DNA of 64,000 nt from Bacillota bacterium (GTDB lineage Bacteria > Bacillota > Clostridia > Christensenellales > SZUA-584), in contig JAEWTW010000010.1 of assembly GCA_023397655.1 (NCBI GenBank), positions 62,001 to 126,000 on the forward strand, given 5' to 3'. The translations under genes were made by a program, and so were the position numbers. Of this stretch, positions 36,088 to 45,172 are shown piece by piece. Every line of letters begins with the position of its first letter. Position 1 is the stretch's first letter. The notes beneath the pieces are model-generated. The model did no database searches and was not told the DNA's origin. It was given only the letters and a program-made list of their open reading frames with translations.

Positions 36088-36123
36088 CAGCTCAAGAAAC
36101 CACAGCATTATATCTTGCTCTAG

Positions 36124-36147
36124 CCCCGCGCATGCAAACGCGCGGGG
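36124..36147 (+). terminator. Intercistronic hairpin after binding-protein gene
   Basis: Perfect 8-bp GC stem CCCCGCGC (36124-36131) / GCGCGGGG (36140-36147) with no T run. Such hairpins often protect or attenuate mRNA so that the binding protein is made in excess over the transporter. Confidence 0.55.
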
Positions 36148-36192
36148 TTAAGGGCAGGATGGGTTATAATCCAAACAGGAGGGGGAATATTC

Positions 36193-37716
36193 TTGAGTTG
36201 TGAATTAGTACTGCGCGTTGAAGGCATCGTTAAACAATTTCCGGGTACGCTGGCTTTGAACAATGTGCATTTGCAGGTTCAAAAAGGGCAGTGTCTCGCA
36301 CTGGTGGGCGAAAATGGCGCTGGAAAATCAACGCTGATGAACATCATATCCGGCGTCCATAAGCCCGATGCCGGGAAAATAGTATTCTTGGGCAAAGAAG
36401 TCAGCTTTAACAATCCGACTGAGGCGCAAAAGGCCGGGATTGGGTTTGTGCATCAGGAGCTGTGCGTTTGTCCCCACATGAGTGTCAGTGAAAATATTTT
36501 CATGGGCAGAATACCCCAGAACAAGTTTGGGACTATCGATAAAAAGAAGCTTTACACGGAGACGAAAAAATTGTTGAGACTGTTCGGCGTCAGCTTTTCG
36601 CCCAACGCACTGGTTGGAGATCTGAGTACGGCGCATCAGCAGATTGTTGAGATCGCAAAAGCGCTGTCGCTTGATTGCCAGCTTATCATATTCGACGAGC
36701 CAACATCATCGTTAACGGAGGGCGAAACAGAAACGTTGTTTGGCATTATTGACGACATAAAGAAAAGGGGTATCAGTGTCCTTTATATCAGCCACCGCCT
36801 GCCGGAGATTTTCCGCTTGTGCGAGATTTGCACGGTGCTCAAGGATGGAAATTATGTGGATACGGTGGAAACGAAGAATGTTTCGAGTGAACACATTATC
36901 CGACTGATGGTTGGCCGCAATATAGAAAATCTGTATCCGCAAAAAAGTGAAACGGTGGGAGAGACGGTATTCGAGGTTAAAAATTTCAACAGAACCGGCT
37001 TATTCAGCAATATCAGTTTTCAGGTTAAAAGAGGAGAGATACTAGGTTTTTACGGCCTGGTGGGTGCCGGAAGGACGGAGCTTTGGCGCGCCATACTTGG
37101 TGTCGACCCGCGGGATAGCGGAGAAATATATTATCAGGGCAAGAAGATCAACATTGCAAACTACAGAGAAGCCATTGATGCAGGGTTTGCCTACTTGACA
37201 GAGGACCGCAAGCTGCAGGGACTGTTCCTTGAACTTCCTATCTACCAGAATATATCGGCTGCGAAGCTGGAAAATGTGCAAAAAGGCGCGGTAATTGACC
37301 GGAAAAAGGAAGCCTCGCTGTGCCATAAGTACGTTGCGGATCTAAACATAAAAATTGCATCGCAGCTGAACAAGGTAGCAAGCCTTTCGGGCGGCAATCA
37401 GCAAAAGGTTATGGTTGGCAAGTGGCTTTCCACAAATCCGAAGCTGCTGGTGATGGATGAGCCCACAAGAGGCATCGACGTGGGAGCAAAGTCCGAAATA
37501 CATAATATGTTAAGAGAACTATCAAACAGCGGTATTCAGGTTGTAATCATTTCGTCGGAGCTGCCAGAAATCATTGGCATGTCCGACAGAGTCATCGTGA
37601 TGCATGAAGGTATAATCACCGGCGAACTGACGTGCGGTGATCTGTGTGAAGAGACCATCATCACATATGCGTCCAATGAACACGTAAGCACATGCAATAA
37701 TAATAAGAACGGGTGA
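36193..37716 (+). CDS. Ribose-type ABC transporter ATPase (two domains)
   Basis: 507 residues; TTG 36193 with AGGAGGGGG 8 nt before. Tandem nucleotide-binding domains as in RbsA/MglA. N-terminal half: Walker A GENGAGKS, signature LSTAHQQIVEIA, Walker B LIIFDEPTSSL, H loop YISHRL. C-terminal half: the family's usual modified Walker A GLVGAGRTEL, signature LSGGNQQKV, Walker B LLVMDEPTRGIDVG. It drives import together with the permease 5 bp downstream and the binding lipoprotein upstream. Confidence 0.93.
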   Translation: MSCELVLRVEGIVKQFPGTLALNNVHLQVQKGQCLALVGENGAGKSTLMNIISGVHKPDAGKIVFLGKEVSFNNPTEAQKAGIGFVHQELCVCPHMSVSENIFMGRIPQNKFGTIDKKKLYTETKKLLRLFGVSFSPNALVGDLSTAHQQIVEIAKALSLDCQLIIFDEPTSSLTEGETETLFGIIDDIKKRGISVLYISHRLPEIFRLCEICTVLKDGNYVDTVETKNVSSEHIIRLMVGRNIENLYPQKSETVGETVFEVKNFNRTGLFSNISFQVKRGEILGFYGLVGAGRTELWRAILGVDPRDSGEIYYQGKKINIANYREAIDAGFAYLTEDRKLQGLFLELPIYQNISAAKLENVQKGAVIDRKKEASLCHKYVADLNIKIASQLNKVASLSGGNQQKVMVGKWLSTNPKLLVMDEPTRGIDVGAKSEIHNMLRELSNSGIQVVIISSELPEIIGMSDRVIVMHEGIITGELTCGDLCEETIITYASNEHVSTCNNNKNG

Positions 37717-37721
37717 GCAAA

Positions 37722-38735
37722 ATGAATAAAATATTGAATGAATCCAACGACAGGCAAAGCATTTTCAAAAGACTCATCGGGTATCGCGGAACAACAGTTT
37801 TTCTTGTGATTATTGTGATCGCTGTGATACTGGCCTCTGTTTCTCCCTACTTTTTCACAGGACCTAATCTGTCCACGACGGCGCTGGGATTATCGTCCGA
37901 CGGTATCATGGCTATCGGCATGTGCCTGGTGCTGCTGACGGGCGGTATTGACCTGTCGGTCGGTTCGGTGATGGCAGCGTCGATGGTTATTTCGGGAACA
38001 CTGTTTTTGAACTTCGGCATCAGTATCTGGATTTCCTCGCTGATCGCGCTGGTATACGCCGGTGTCTGCGGTCTTATCAACGGGCTTTTTATCGGCAAAG
38101 TTGGACTCAACGCCATGATAACAACGTTGGGTATGATGAATATGTCGAGGGGTGTGGCATACGTCTTATCCAAAGGGTCGCCCGTGTCGCTGCCTGATCC
38201 GGGTGAAGCCTTTACTTTCCTTGGCGCGGGTAACGTTTTCGGCATTCCGATGTTTGCCATTATACTTGCTGTTCTAGCAGCGATTGCAGCGCTGTTGCTC
38301 AACAATTTCGGTTTTATGAGAAAGATCTACTATACGGGTTCCAACCAGAAAGCAGCGCTTTTAAGCGGTATTAATACCTCCAACGTGAAGCTGGGCGTTC
38401 ATATTGCGTCGTCACTGCTGGCTGGATTGGCCGGTATCATTTCTTTGTCGCGGTTCAAAGTGGCGACGCCAAACGCGGGTATATCGAGCGAGCTGCGCGT
38501 AATTTCCGCCTGTATCATCGGCGGAACAAGCCTAGTGGGTGGCGAGGGATCCATACTCGGCGCGGTGCTGGGCATTGTGATGCTGAACATCATTAACAAC
38601 GGACTGGTGCTGCTGAGTGTTTCTGTATATTGGCAGGATCTGATAGCCGGCGCCATACTGTTATTGGCAGTGACGATTGACTTCTTGAGCCAGCAGCGCA
38701 AGCAAAAGGCACGCGTCCAGCTTGGCAAAGCCTAA
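37722..38735 (+). CDS. Ribose-type ABC transporter permease
   Basis: 337 residues. ATG 37722 is favoured; a GTG at 37713 overlaps the ATPase stop. RbsC/BPD_transp_2 family: eight to ten hydrophobic segments and the family motif LLTGGIDLSVGSVMA near residue 70, plus GGTSLVGGEGSILGAVLG near the end. It forms the channel of the first sugar importer. Confidence 0.93.
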   Translation: MNKILNESNDRQSIFKRLIGYRGTTVFLVIIVIAVILASVSPYFFTGPNLSTTALGLSSDGIMAIGMCLVLLTGGIDLSVGSVMAASMVISGTLFLNFGISIWISSLIALVYAGVCGLINGLFIGKVGLNAMITTLGMMNMSRGVAYVLSKGSPVSLPDPGEAFTFLGAGNVFGIPMFAIILAVLAAIAALLLNNFGFMRKIYYTGSNQKAALLSGINTSNVKLGVHIASSLLAGLAGIISLSRFKVATPNAGISSELRVISACIIGGTSLVGGEGSILGAVLGIVMLNIINNGLVLLSVSVYWQDLIAGAILLLAVTIDFLSQQRKQKARVQLGKA

Positions 38736-38756
38736 ATATAAAACCGGAGGAAAAAC

Positions 38757-39932
38757 ATGAAAAATTTTAGTTATTACAACCCCACCCGCGTCCATTTTGG
38801 AATCGGAGAGTTTAACAATCTGGGAAGATATGCAGCGCAACTGGGCAAAAAGGCACTGCTGGTCAAAATGGACGGGCCGCTTGAAAAGCTGGGCGTGTAC
38901 GCAAAAGCCAAAAAGCTGATGGAAGAGGCGGGAATGACCGTGTGTGAGCTGACCGGCGTTACGGCGAATCCGAAGCTGACGAAGATAGAGGAAGGCGTCA
39001 GGATCTGCAAGACCGAAGGTATCGACGTTGTGATTCCTGTGGGCGGTGGCAGCTGCATCGATTCTGCAAAGGCTATTGCTTACGGTGCGCTGGATGACGG
39101 CGATTTGTGGGACTTCTTTGAGCTGAAGCGGGTCGCTGCGGCGTCATTGCCCATCGGTGCGGTGTCTACCATAGCGGCAACGGGCTCGGAAATGAATGTG
39201 AACTGCGTTGTTACAAATGACCGTGATGTAGACCCAGCGAATTGGCGAAAATGGTCGACGCATTTCGAGCATAGCTTTCCCAAATTCGCGATCATCGACC
39301 CGGAGTTGCAGAAAACACTTCCCAGATACGTGACGGCTTGTGGTATGGTTGACATCATATCGCATGTCATGGAACCGTACTTCGACGAAGAACCCAACAC
39401 GCCGATACAGGATGCCATCGGCGAGGGCATTATCAGGACGGTTATCAGCTCTGAGGGTGTGCTGGATGATTCTGAGAACCTTGAGCATCGGGCGAACCTC
39501 AGCTGGGCCGCTACCCTAGCGATAAATGGCTGGGCTGACGTAGGCAGAGCCGGTAAGCCGTGGGACGCGCATACCATAGAGCACGATATCGGCGCGATTA
39601 CCGACTGTGCACACGGCGCCGGCCTGGCTGTGGCACATATAGCCTGGCTGCGGCACCTCAACAGGAAGGATCCAGAAAAATTCGTCAAGTTTGCTAAGAA
39701 TGTGTTCGGTTTTCAACAGGACGATTTGTCGGACCACGAGTTTGGCGTGATGGGCATCGATTGGTTAAAAACACACTTCAACAAATGGGGTATGCCCGTT
39801 ACGCTTAAGGACCTTGGTCTGGACAAATCCGTCCTGCCGCTGATTGCAAAGAAAATAACACAGAACCCGGAAGGCACCATTTTAAACGAGGCTGAGGTGC
39901 TGGCCGTACTGACAGACTGCTACGACGCATAA
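38757..39932 (+). CDS. Iron-containing alcohol dehydrogenase 1
   Basis: 391 residues; ATG 38757 after GGAGG. Group III alcohol dehydrogenase, BDH/YqhD-like. It starts FSYYNPTRVHFGIGE; cofactor loop VGGGSCIDSAKAIA; metal ligands Asp and His in VDIISHVME and the two His of HTIEHDIGAITDCAHGAGLA. It oxidises or reduces an alcohol/carbonyl pair with NAD(P). It is co-transcribed with the sugar importer and is a close paralog (same length, same motifs) of the enzyme at 58014, which sits in the second importer operon. One Ser/Cys change: GGGSCIDS here, GGGSGIDS there. Confidence 0.92.
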   Translation: MKNFSYYNPTRVHFGIGEFNNLGRYAAQLGKKALLVKMDGPLEKLGVYAKAKKLMEEAGMTVCELTGVTANPKLTKIEEGVRICKTEGIDVVIPVGGGSCIDSAKAIAYGALDDGDLWDFFELKRVAAASLPIGAVSTIAATGSEMNVNCVVTNDRDVDPANWRKWSTHFEHSFPKFAIIDPELQKTLPRYVTACGMVDIISHVMEPYFDEEPNTPIQDAIGEGIIRTVISSEGVLDDSENLEHRANLSWAATLAINGWADVGRAGKPWDAHTIEHDIGAITDCAHGAGLAVAHIAWLRHLNRKDPEKFVKFAKNVFGFQQDDLSDHEFGVMGIDWLKTHFNKWGMPVTLKDLGLDKSVLPLIAKKITQNPEGTILNEAEVLAVLTDCYDA

Positions 39933-39942
39933 GGAGGAACGG

Positions 39943-40458
39943 ATGGAGATGGAAATATATCCTCTGGGCGTGCGCCGGGACGGCTCATATTATACGCGCA
40001 TTGAATGGTGCAGTCATACGGTTACGGATCCGCTAATATGGGTGAACAACCTGATTGACGACGACACGGAGCGGGATGGTGGAACCTGGGGCGCGAACAC
40101 CATGGGGCCCGCCAACGTTATTTTGAGCTTTTTTGGCGAGGAGCAGCTGATTTCAAAAGTGCGTATATTCCACAACGTGGGTGTGCCGCACAGCATACTT
40201 GAGGAGCTGGCGAGCATCGTCAATATCTATGTCAGCTCAAGCGATGCGGTGAGGCAGATGCGAAGCGCGGACTGTACCGTGGATGAAAGCGACTGGCAGC
40301 AGGTGCTGTCGTGCCAAATGGAGATGCGTGAAGGCTGGTCAGAATTTGCGCTGTCCCAAAGCGTAAAAGCAAAATATGTACGGATGGAGCTGGTGAGGAA
40401 TTTCGGAACGCCGGCGGACTGTCCGTGGACAGAAACGAGTGAACTAAAAATCTACTAG
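39943..40458 (+). CDS. Cytoplasmic discoidin (F5/8 type C)-like protein
   Basis: 171 residues; ATG 39943 after AAGGAGG, 10 bp past the dehydrogenase. No signal peptide and no membrane segment. The pattern matches a single galactose-binding-like jelly roll: WVNNLIDDDTERDGGTWG, then NVILSFFGEEQLISKVRIFH, VNIYVSSSDA, WQQVLSCQMEM and a final AKYVRMELVRNFG with TETSELKIY. Such domains usually bind glycans outside the cell, so an intracellular stand-alone copy in a sugar operon is unusual. Role unknown: a sugar-binding regulator or enzyme partner are possibilities. Confidence 0.65.
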   Translation: MEMEIYPLGVRRDGSYYTRIEWCSHTVTDPLIWVNNLIDDDTERDGGTWGANTMGPANVILSFFGEEQLISKVRIFHNVGVPHSILEELASIVNIYVSSSDAVRQMRSADCTVDESDWQQVLSCQMEMREGWSEFALSQSVKAKYVRMELVRNFGTPADCPWTETSELKIY

Positions 40459-40470
40459 TACCGCATTGAG

Positions 40471-40536
40471 GGCGTGCATCTGTCAGGGTCAATTGAAGCC
40501 GGGCACGGACAGCCGTTCCTGCCCAGCATGCACGCC
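40471..40536 (+). other. Intercistronic inverted repeat
   Basis: GGCGTGCAT (40471-40479) and ATGCACGCC (40528-40536) form a perfect 9-bp stem around 48 nt, between the discoidin-like and isomerase genes. No T run follows, so mRNA processing or attenuation is more likely than termination. Confidence 0.5.
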
Positions 40537-40563
40537 TATTCAGTTTGTTGAGGAGGTAAAATA

Positions 40564-41961
40564 ATGGTTAAAAAGAGAATACCCAAAATCGGTTTTTTAG
40601 GTATCATGCACGGTCTTTATGATCAGGATCAGCCAGAGTTGCCCAGAGAGCAGGAGGTTTGGGCCGGGCGGGTTGCGGAAAAGCTTAAGGACGTTGCGGA
40701 GATCGACTTTCCCGGTGCGGCTAAGGATCGCGGATTGATCGAGAAGTACGTCAAGCATTTCAACAGAAGCGAATACGACGGCATCATGGTGGTCAATCTG
40801 CTGTACGGCCCCGGTATGCGCGTGCTGCAGGCTTTTCAGAACAACAACCTGCCGGTGCTGGTTGCCAATATTCAGCCGGAGCCTTCCGTGACGCCGGATT
40901 GGAACTGGAAGAAGTGCACCACCAACCAAGGCATACACGGCATACAGGACACCAGCAACATACTGATGCGCATCGGCGTGAAGCCCGAAATCATCACAGA
41001 GGACTGGGAGACAGAAGCATTCAAAAGCTTTTTCGCTGACTGGGCTGCAGCGGCCATGACGGCGGCTTCCATGAAGCGGATGCGTGTATCATTGATCGAG
41101 AAGATGCAGGGTATGGGCGACATCATGGGCGACGAGGTCGCGTTTATGCGTACGTTTGGCATCGAGGTCAACTATGATGGCGTTGGCGAAGTGGTTAAGT
41201 GCATGGCACAGGTGACGGAGCAGGAAATCGATGCATACGTGGCCATTGACCGCAGCAATTTTGAGATTTCGCCTGATCTGCCTGCGGAGAGCCACCGTTA
41301 CGCGGCCAAGCTGCAGCTCGCGTACGAAAAGTTTTGTGATAAGTACAACTACGACGGATTTTCCGCAAACTTCAACGTGTACAAGGAAGACGGCCGCATC
41401 ACCCAGCTGCCTATACTGGGCGCCAGCAACATGCTGGCCAAGGGCTACGGCTATTCAGCGGAGGGCGATGTGCACATTTTGGCTTGTACGCTGCTGGGAC
41501 ATCTGATCGCTGAGAACCCGCACTTTACCGAGATGTACTCGCTGGACTTCAAGCGTGATGCCACGATGCTGAGCCACATGGGTGAAGGTAACTGGAAGGT
41601 GGCGAGAAAGGACCGTCCAATCAGGCTAATAGACCGTCCGCTCGACATTGGAGACCGGGACAACCCGCCTACACCTGTATTCAGCGGTGAGCCGGGCGTG
41701 GCCACGATCATATCGCTTGTCGCCATCGAAGGCAGCCGATACCGACTGATCGTTTCACCGGGCGAGATACTCGATGACAGTGAGATCGGCGGCATGCTGA
41801 TGAACTATACGTTCTTCCGGCCGTATACGGGTATCCGCGCTGCCATGAATGACTGGCTTCGCTATGGAGGCACACACCATCAGGTCATGTTCCTGGGCGA
41901 CCAATGCAGAAGGCTTGAGATACTCTGCGGCATTCTCGGTATCGAATACAAACAGGTATAA
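40564..41961 (+). CDS. L-fucose/L-arabinose isomerase-like protein
   Basis: 465 residues; ATG 40564 after GGAGG. Matches the FucI/AraA-like superfamily: N-terminal Rossmann part (KIGFLGIMHGLYDQ, YDGIMVVNLLYGPG), middle part with GVKPEIITEDWE, and a C-terminal part with GYGYSAEGDVHIL, FTEMYSLDFKRDATMLSHMGEGN and GTHHQVMFLGD. The Glu/Asp and His residues in the last two segments are candidate metal ligands. It would convert an aldose to a ketose in the cytoplasm. The exact substrate cannot be named; the length fits AraA-like members rather than FucI proper. It probably ends the operon: a strong terminator follows. Confidence 0.78.
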   Translation: MVKKRIPKIGFLGIMHGLYDQDQPELPREQEVWAGRVAEKLKDVAEIDFPGAAKDRGLIEKYVKHFNRSEYDGIMVVNLLYGPGMRVLQAFQNNNLPVLVANIQPEPSVTPDWNWKKCTTNQGIHGIQDTSNILMRIGVKPEIITEDWETEAFKSFFADWAAAAMTAASMKRMRVSLIEKMQGMGDIMGDEVAFMRTFGIEVNYDGVGEVVKCMAQVTEQEIDAYVAIDRSNFEISPDLPAESHRYAAKLQLAYEKFCDKYNYDGFSANFNVYKEDGRITQLPILGASNMLAKGYGYSAEGDVHILACTLLGHLIAENPHFTEMYSLDFKRDATMLSHMGEGNWKVARKDRPIRLIDRPLDIGDRDNPPTPVFSGEPGVATIISLVAIEGSRYRLIVSPGEILDDSEIGGMLMNYTFFRPYTGIRAAMNDWLRYGGTHHQVMFLGDQCRRLEILCGILGIEYKQV

Positions 41962-41974
41962 GCTCTCACTTAAA

Positions 41975-42030
41975 AGCGGCAGACGCAGAAAGTTTGATAA
42001 AGTTTTCTGCGTCTGCCGCTCAACTGTTTT
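41975..42030 (+). terminator. Strong Rho-independent terminator
   Basis: Perfect 17-bp stem, 41975-41991 with 42004-42020, 12-nt loop. The sequence after it (caactgttttt) gives a T run at 42026-42030. Confidence 0.9.
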
Positions 42031-42048
42031 TCAGCTGCCGGAATTTGA

Positions 42049-42077
42049 TTTACTTAACATTGTATGTATTGTATAAT
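42049..42077 (+). promoter_or_regulatory. Vegetative-type promoter of sensing cassette 1
   Basis: TTTACT (42049-42054), 17 bp, TATAAT (42072-42077). It lacks the AAAGAC layout, so this kinase cassette may be made constitutively, unlike cassette 2. Confidence 0.6.
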
Positions 42078-42157
42078 GCATAGCATAACCTTCTTTGAAA
42101 TACCTACCCGAATGCAAGCGACATTTAATAATAAAACTCTGATATCAGAGGCTGTCT

Positions 42158-43957
42158 ATGCGTATGGTCAGAAAACTTGTCCGTGTTTACAATAATGCAA
42201 GCATGAGGGTAAAACTGCTTGTAAGCTTTTTTAGTATTGGACTTGTCATCATACTCATGACGGCGCTTGTGGCTAATCTCGTATTTGCCAATGCGTTTGA
42301 AAAATCCGCCATAGAGACGACAATACAGGCTATTGACCAAGCCAATGTCACCGTGGACAACAATGTTCACAGTGCTGAGAACATTATTCAGATACTGTCG
42401 AAAAACCGGCAGGTTTTAAACCTGCTGATGAATGCGGACAATACGAACATCGAGGACGTGACGGCTCGCATTTCGATCGGAAGCTATTTGGCAACCATCG
42501 TCGATTCGTTTCCGTATTTCAAGGGAATCGCACTGGTCGGGCGCAATGACACAATATTCAGCAACGAGATGCAGCGCAATATACTGGCGGACCTGACACA
42601 GGAAGAGTGGTACCAGCAGTGCGTCAACAACCCAAACCGGCTGTTCATCACCCCGAAGCCAAAAAACAGGGGCTTTTCGTATTACAACCCGGCCAGCGCG
42701 GACGAAATTATCATGCTGGGCATGGGTGTTGTCAACACGTCAACAAACGACGTGCTGGGCGTCATCATCATTGACCTTGATACCCGTCTGCTGCTGGACA
42801 CGCTGGACAACATGCGCGTCGGCAAGGATGGCTTCATCATGATCGTGGATAACGATGGGGAGAGCATCTATGCGCCCAGAAACAAGCTGGCTTACCGAGT
42901 CCGACAGGAGTGGTTTTTGGGTGAAGGAACGCAGATCATCAATAAAACGATAAATGGCGAAGGGCATCAGCTGATCTATTCGATGTCGGAATACACTGGC
43001 TGGAAAACGGTCGGCGTGTTTTCGATGAACAAAACGCTGGAGCAGGTGGTCAATTTCCAGTACATACTGCTTTTTGTAATGCTATGCGTCGTCGTGTTTG
43101 TGAGCCTGTTCAGTGTGCTGTTCTCGTCACGTATCACCAAACCAATCACGAAGCTCAAAGGCCTCATCGACCAGGCAGAGAACGGTGACCTTACAGTTCA
43201 TTTTGACTCGAAGTATAAGGACGAGGTGGGGCAGTTGGGCAGCAGCTTTAATGCGATGATTGAGAAGATACGCCACCTCATTAAAACAATCTATTTCCAG
43301 CAGAAACAGAAACGCGAAGACGATGTGGCGTTTTTGCAGGCTCAGATCAAGCCGCACTTTTTGTACAACACGTTTGACACGATACACTGGATGGCAAAAA
43401 AGTATGATGCGAAAGACATTATACAGATCATCACCGCCCTCACCAAGCTGTATCGTATCGGACTCAGCAAGGGCTCGGATATCATTACGCTGGCGGAGGA
43501 GATTGAGCACGTAAAAAACTATCTGATTATTCAGGGAACGCGCTATTCGGACATTCTTGAGTATGAGATCAGCTGTTCCGTAAACGCAGACCATCTGTAT
43601 GTGCAGAAGCTTATGCTTCAGCCGCTGGTGGAGAACGCTATTTATCACGGCGTTCGGCAACGGCCGGAGCCCGGCAAAGTCAGCGTCTGCGTCGGCGAAA
43701 GCGAGGGAGTGCTCTGGCTTGAGGTAACTGATAACGGGCCGGGCATAGAAGCGGAGAAGTTGAAAACGCTAAACGAACAGATACAGTCAGACGAAAACCC
43801 TTTTATCGGATACGGGCTTTACAACGTGAACAGGCGTATCGTGCTGCGGTATGGCGCGCAGTACAGGCTGGTTGTCAGCAGCGTACCGGGACAGGGGACG
43901 ACGGTGACAATCAGGTATCCGATGATCTATGAGAGGAGCCTTGAAAGCGATGTATAA
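42158..43957 (+). CDS. YesM-type sensor histidine kinase 1
   Basis: 599 residues. ATG 42158 (weak AGAGG site); ATG 42164 is possible. Two membrane helices (about 25-47 and 300-325) frame a Cache-like extracellular domain (SYYNPASADEIIMLGMGV, VIIIDLDTRLLLDTL). Then HAMP, the His_kinase segment LQAQIKPHFLYNTFD (His400) and a HATPase with N box LVENAIYHG, DNGPGI and GYGLYNVNRRI. It should phosphorylate the YesN-type regulator that overlaps its end by 8 nt. The two binding proteins downstream are probable sensing partners. Confidence 0.92.
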   Translation: MRMVRKLVRVYNNASMRVKLLVSFFSIGLVIILMTALVANLVFANAFEKSAIETTIQAIDQANVTVDNNVHSAENIIQILSKNRQVLNLLMNADNTNIEDVTARISIGSYLATIVDSFPYFKGIALVGRNDTIFSNEMQRNILADLTQEEWYQQCVNNPNRLFITPKPKNRGFSYYNPASADEIIMLGMGVVNTSTNDVLGVIIIDLDTRLLLDTLDNMRVGKDGFIMIVDNDGESIYAPRNKLAYRVRQEWFLGEGTQIINKTINGEGHQLIYSMSEYTGWKTVGVFSMNKTLEQVVNFQYILLFVMLCVVVFVSLFSVLFSSRITKPITKLKGLIDQAENGDLTVHFDSKYKDEVGQLGSSFNAMIEKIRHLIKTIYFQQKQKREDDVAFLQAQIKPHFLYNTFDTIHWMAKKYDAKDIIQIITALTKLYRIGLSKGSDIITLAEEIEHVKNYLIIQGTRYSDILEYEISCSVNADHLYVQKLMLQPLVENAIYHGVRQRPEPGKVSVCVGESEGVLWLEVTDNGPGIEAEKLKTLNEQIQSDENPFIGYGLYNVNRRIVLRYGAQYRLVVSSVPGQGTTVTIRYPMIYERSLESDV

Positions 43958-45161
43958 GGTGCTGATTGCAGACGATGAGAGCATTATCCGGAACGCGCTG
44001 GCAAACTCGGTCAACTGGGCGGATTTCGGTATGGAGATTGTGGGACTCGGCAAGAATGGCCGGGAAGCGCTTTCGCTTGTGGAAACTCTGCGCCCGGATA
44101 TATGCCTGCTGGACATACAGATGCCGCTGCTCAACGGTCTTGAGCTCATCAGGGAGATCAACGCGATCGACAAGGGTGTCGTAAAGGTCATCATCAGCGG
44201 ACATGATGAATTTGAGTACGCGCGCAAAGCGGTGGATCTGGGCGTTTACAGCTATATACTTAAGCCCATCGACGAGGATGAATTCGCCGGACTGTTGCGC
44301 GAGATCAGGCAGAAGCTGGATGCGGAAAGGCGCGCGGCGCTGGTGAACAGGCGGAAGGATGGGCTGTTACAATCCGGCAGAAAGTTGCTGCGCGACGGCC
44401 TTTTAAGCGAATGGATAAGCGGCGGCATAGAGCCGGGCGAAAAGAGTCCGGCAATAGAGGACTGCTTTGAAGAACTCGGGTTTCAGTTTGCTGAAATCAC
44501 GGGTATGTTATGGGTCAGTATCTCTTTTCCTATGGGCATTATCGAGAACGAGAGCGTCAAGAAACAGCAGATGCTACAGTGCCGCAGCCGATTGGAGAAG
44601 CACTTTGCCAGTGATACGTCGTTTTGTTATATCCAGCTGTTTTCGGATAGTTTTCTGCTGCTGTACGGTGCCGGGAACACCGGCAGGTGGGACAGCATTC
44701 AGCAGGAGCTGACGCCCTTGATTTGTAAGGACAACAGCTGGGCTACTACGATACGCAAGAAGCTGGTAAAAGGCGGTTACGAAAACCTGAGGGAAGCGTT
44801 TGTTGAGCTCAATCAGGGGCTGAACAGCGATGTCCGGTATATGCCCATGGTCAAGCGCGTCAAAAAATATGTGGATGAAAACTATCAGGATATGGATCTT
44901 AGGTTATCGACATTCTCTGAGCATAACAATGTGAGCCTAAGCTACATAAGCAAACTGTTCAAGCACGAGACAGGGGTATCCTTTTCGACATATCTGATCC
45001 GGCACCGCATCAAACACTCGCTTGAATTTCTGGCTGATACGGACTATAAGGTGTATGAGATCGCGGAACTGGTTGGTTACAGCAGCCAGCACTATTATTG
45101 TGAGGCGTTTAAAAAGGAAATGGGTATGGCTCCCACTGAGTACAGACGTAAAAAACGGTGA
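43950..45161 (+). CDS. YesN-type response regulator 1 (REC plus AraC)
   Basis: 403 residues. ATG 43950 lies 12 nt after GAGGAG and gives the start MYKVLIADDES; an earlier ATG at 43929 is less likely. Receiver domain 1-120 with Asp55 in CLLDIQMP and Lys in YILKPID; a variable middle; two AraC-type HTH units in the last 100 residues (YISKLFKHETGVSFSTYL, IAELVGYSSQHYYCEAFKK, PTEYRRK). DNA-binding activator. The A-rich AAAGAC promoters in the island are candidate targets for this protein or its paralog at 51492. Confidence 0.93.
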   Translation: MYKVLIADDESIIRNALANSVNWADFGMEIVGLGKNGREALSLVETLRPDICLLDIQMPLLNGLELIREINAIDKGVVKVIISGHDEFEYARKAVDLGVYSYILKPIDEDEFAGLLREIRQKLDAERRAALVNRRKDGLLQSGRKLLRDGLLSEWISGGIEPGEKSPAIEDCFEELGFQFAEITGMLWVSISFPMGIIENESVKKQQMLQCRSRLEKHFASDTSFCYIQLFSDSFLLLYGAGNTGRWDSIQQELTPLICKDNSWATTIRKKLVKGGYENLREAFVELNQGLNSDVRYMPMVKRVKKYVDENYQDMDLRLSTFSEHNNVSLSYISKLFKHETGVSFSTYLIRHRIKHSLEFLADTDYKVYEIAELVGYSSQHYYCEAFKKEMGMAPTEYRRKKR

Positions 45162-45172
45162 TGGGTGATCCG

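Noticed and set aside
36193..37716. Degenerate second ATPase site (GLVGAGRTEL) as a defect
   Set aside because: This form is normal in the C-terminal half of RbsA-type ATPases.
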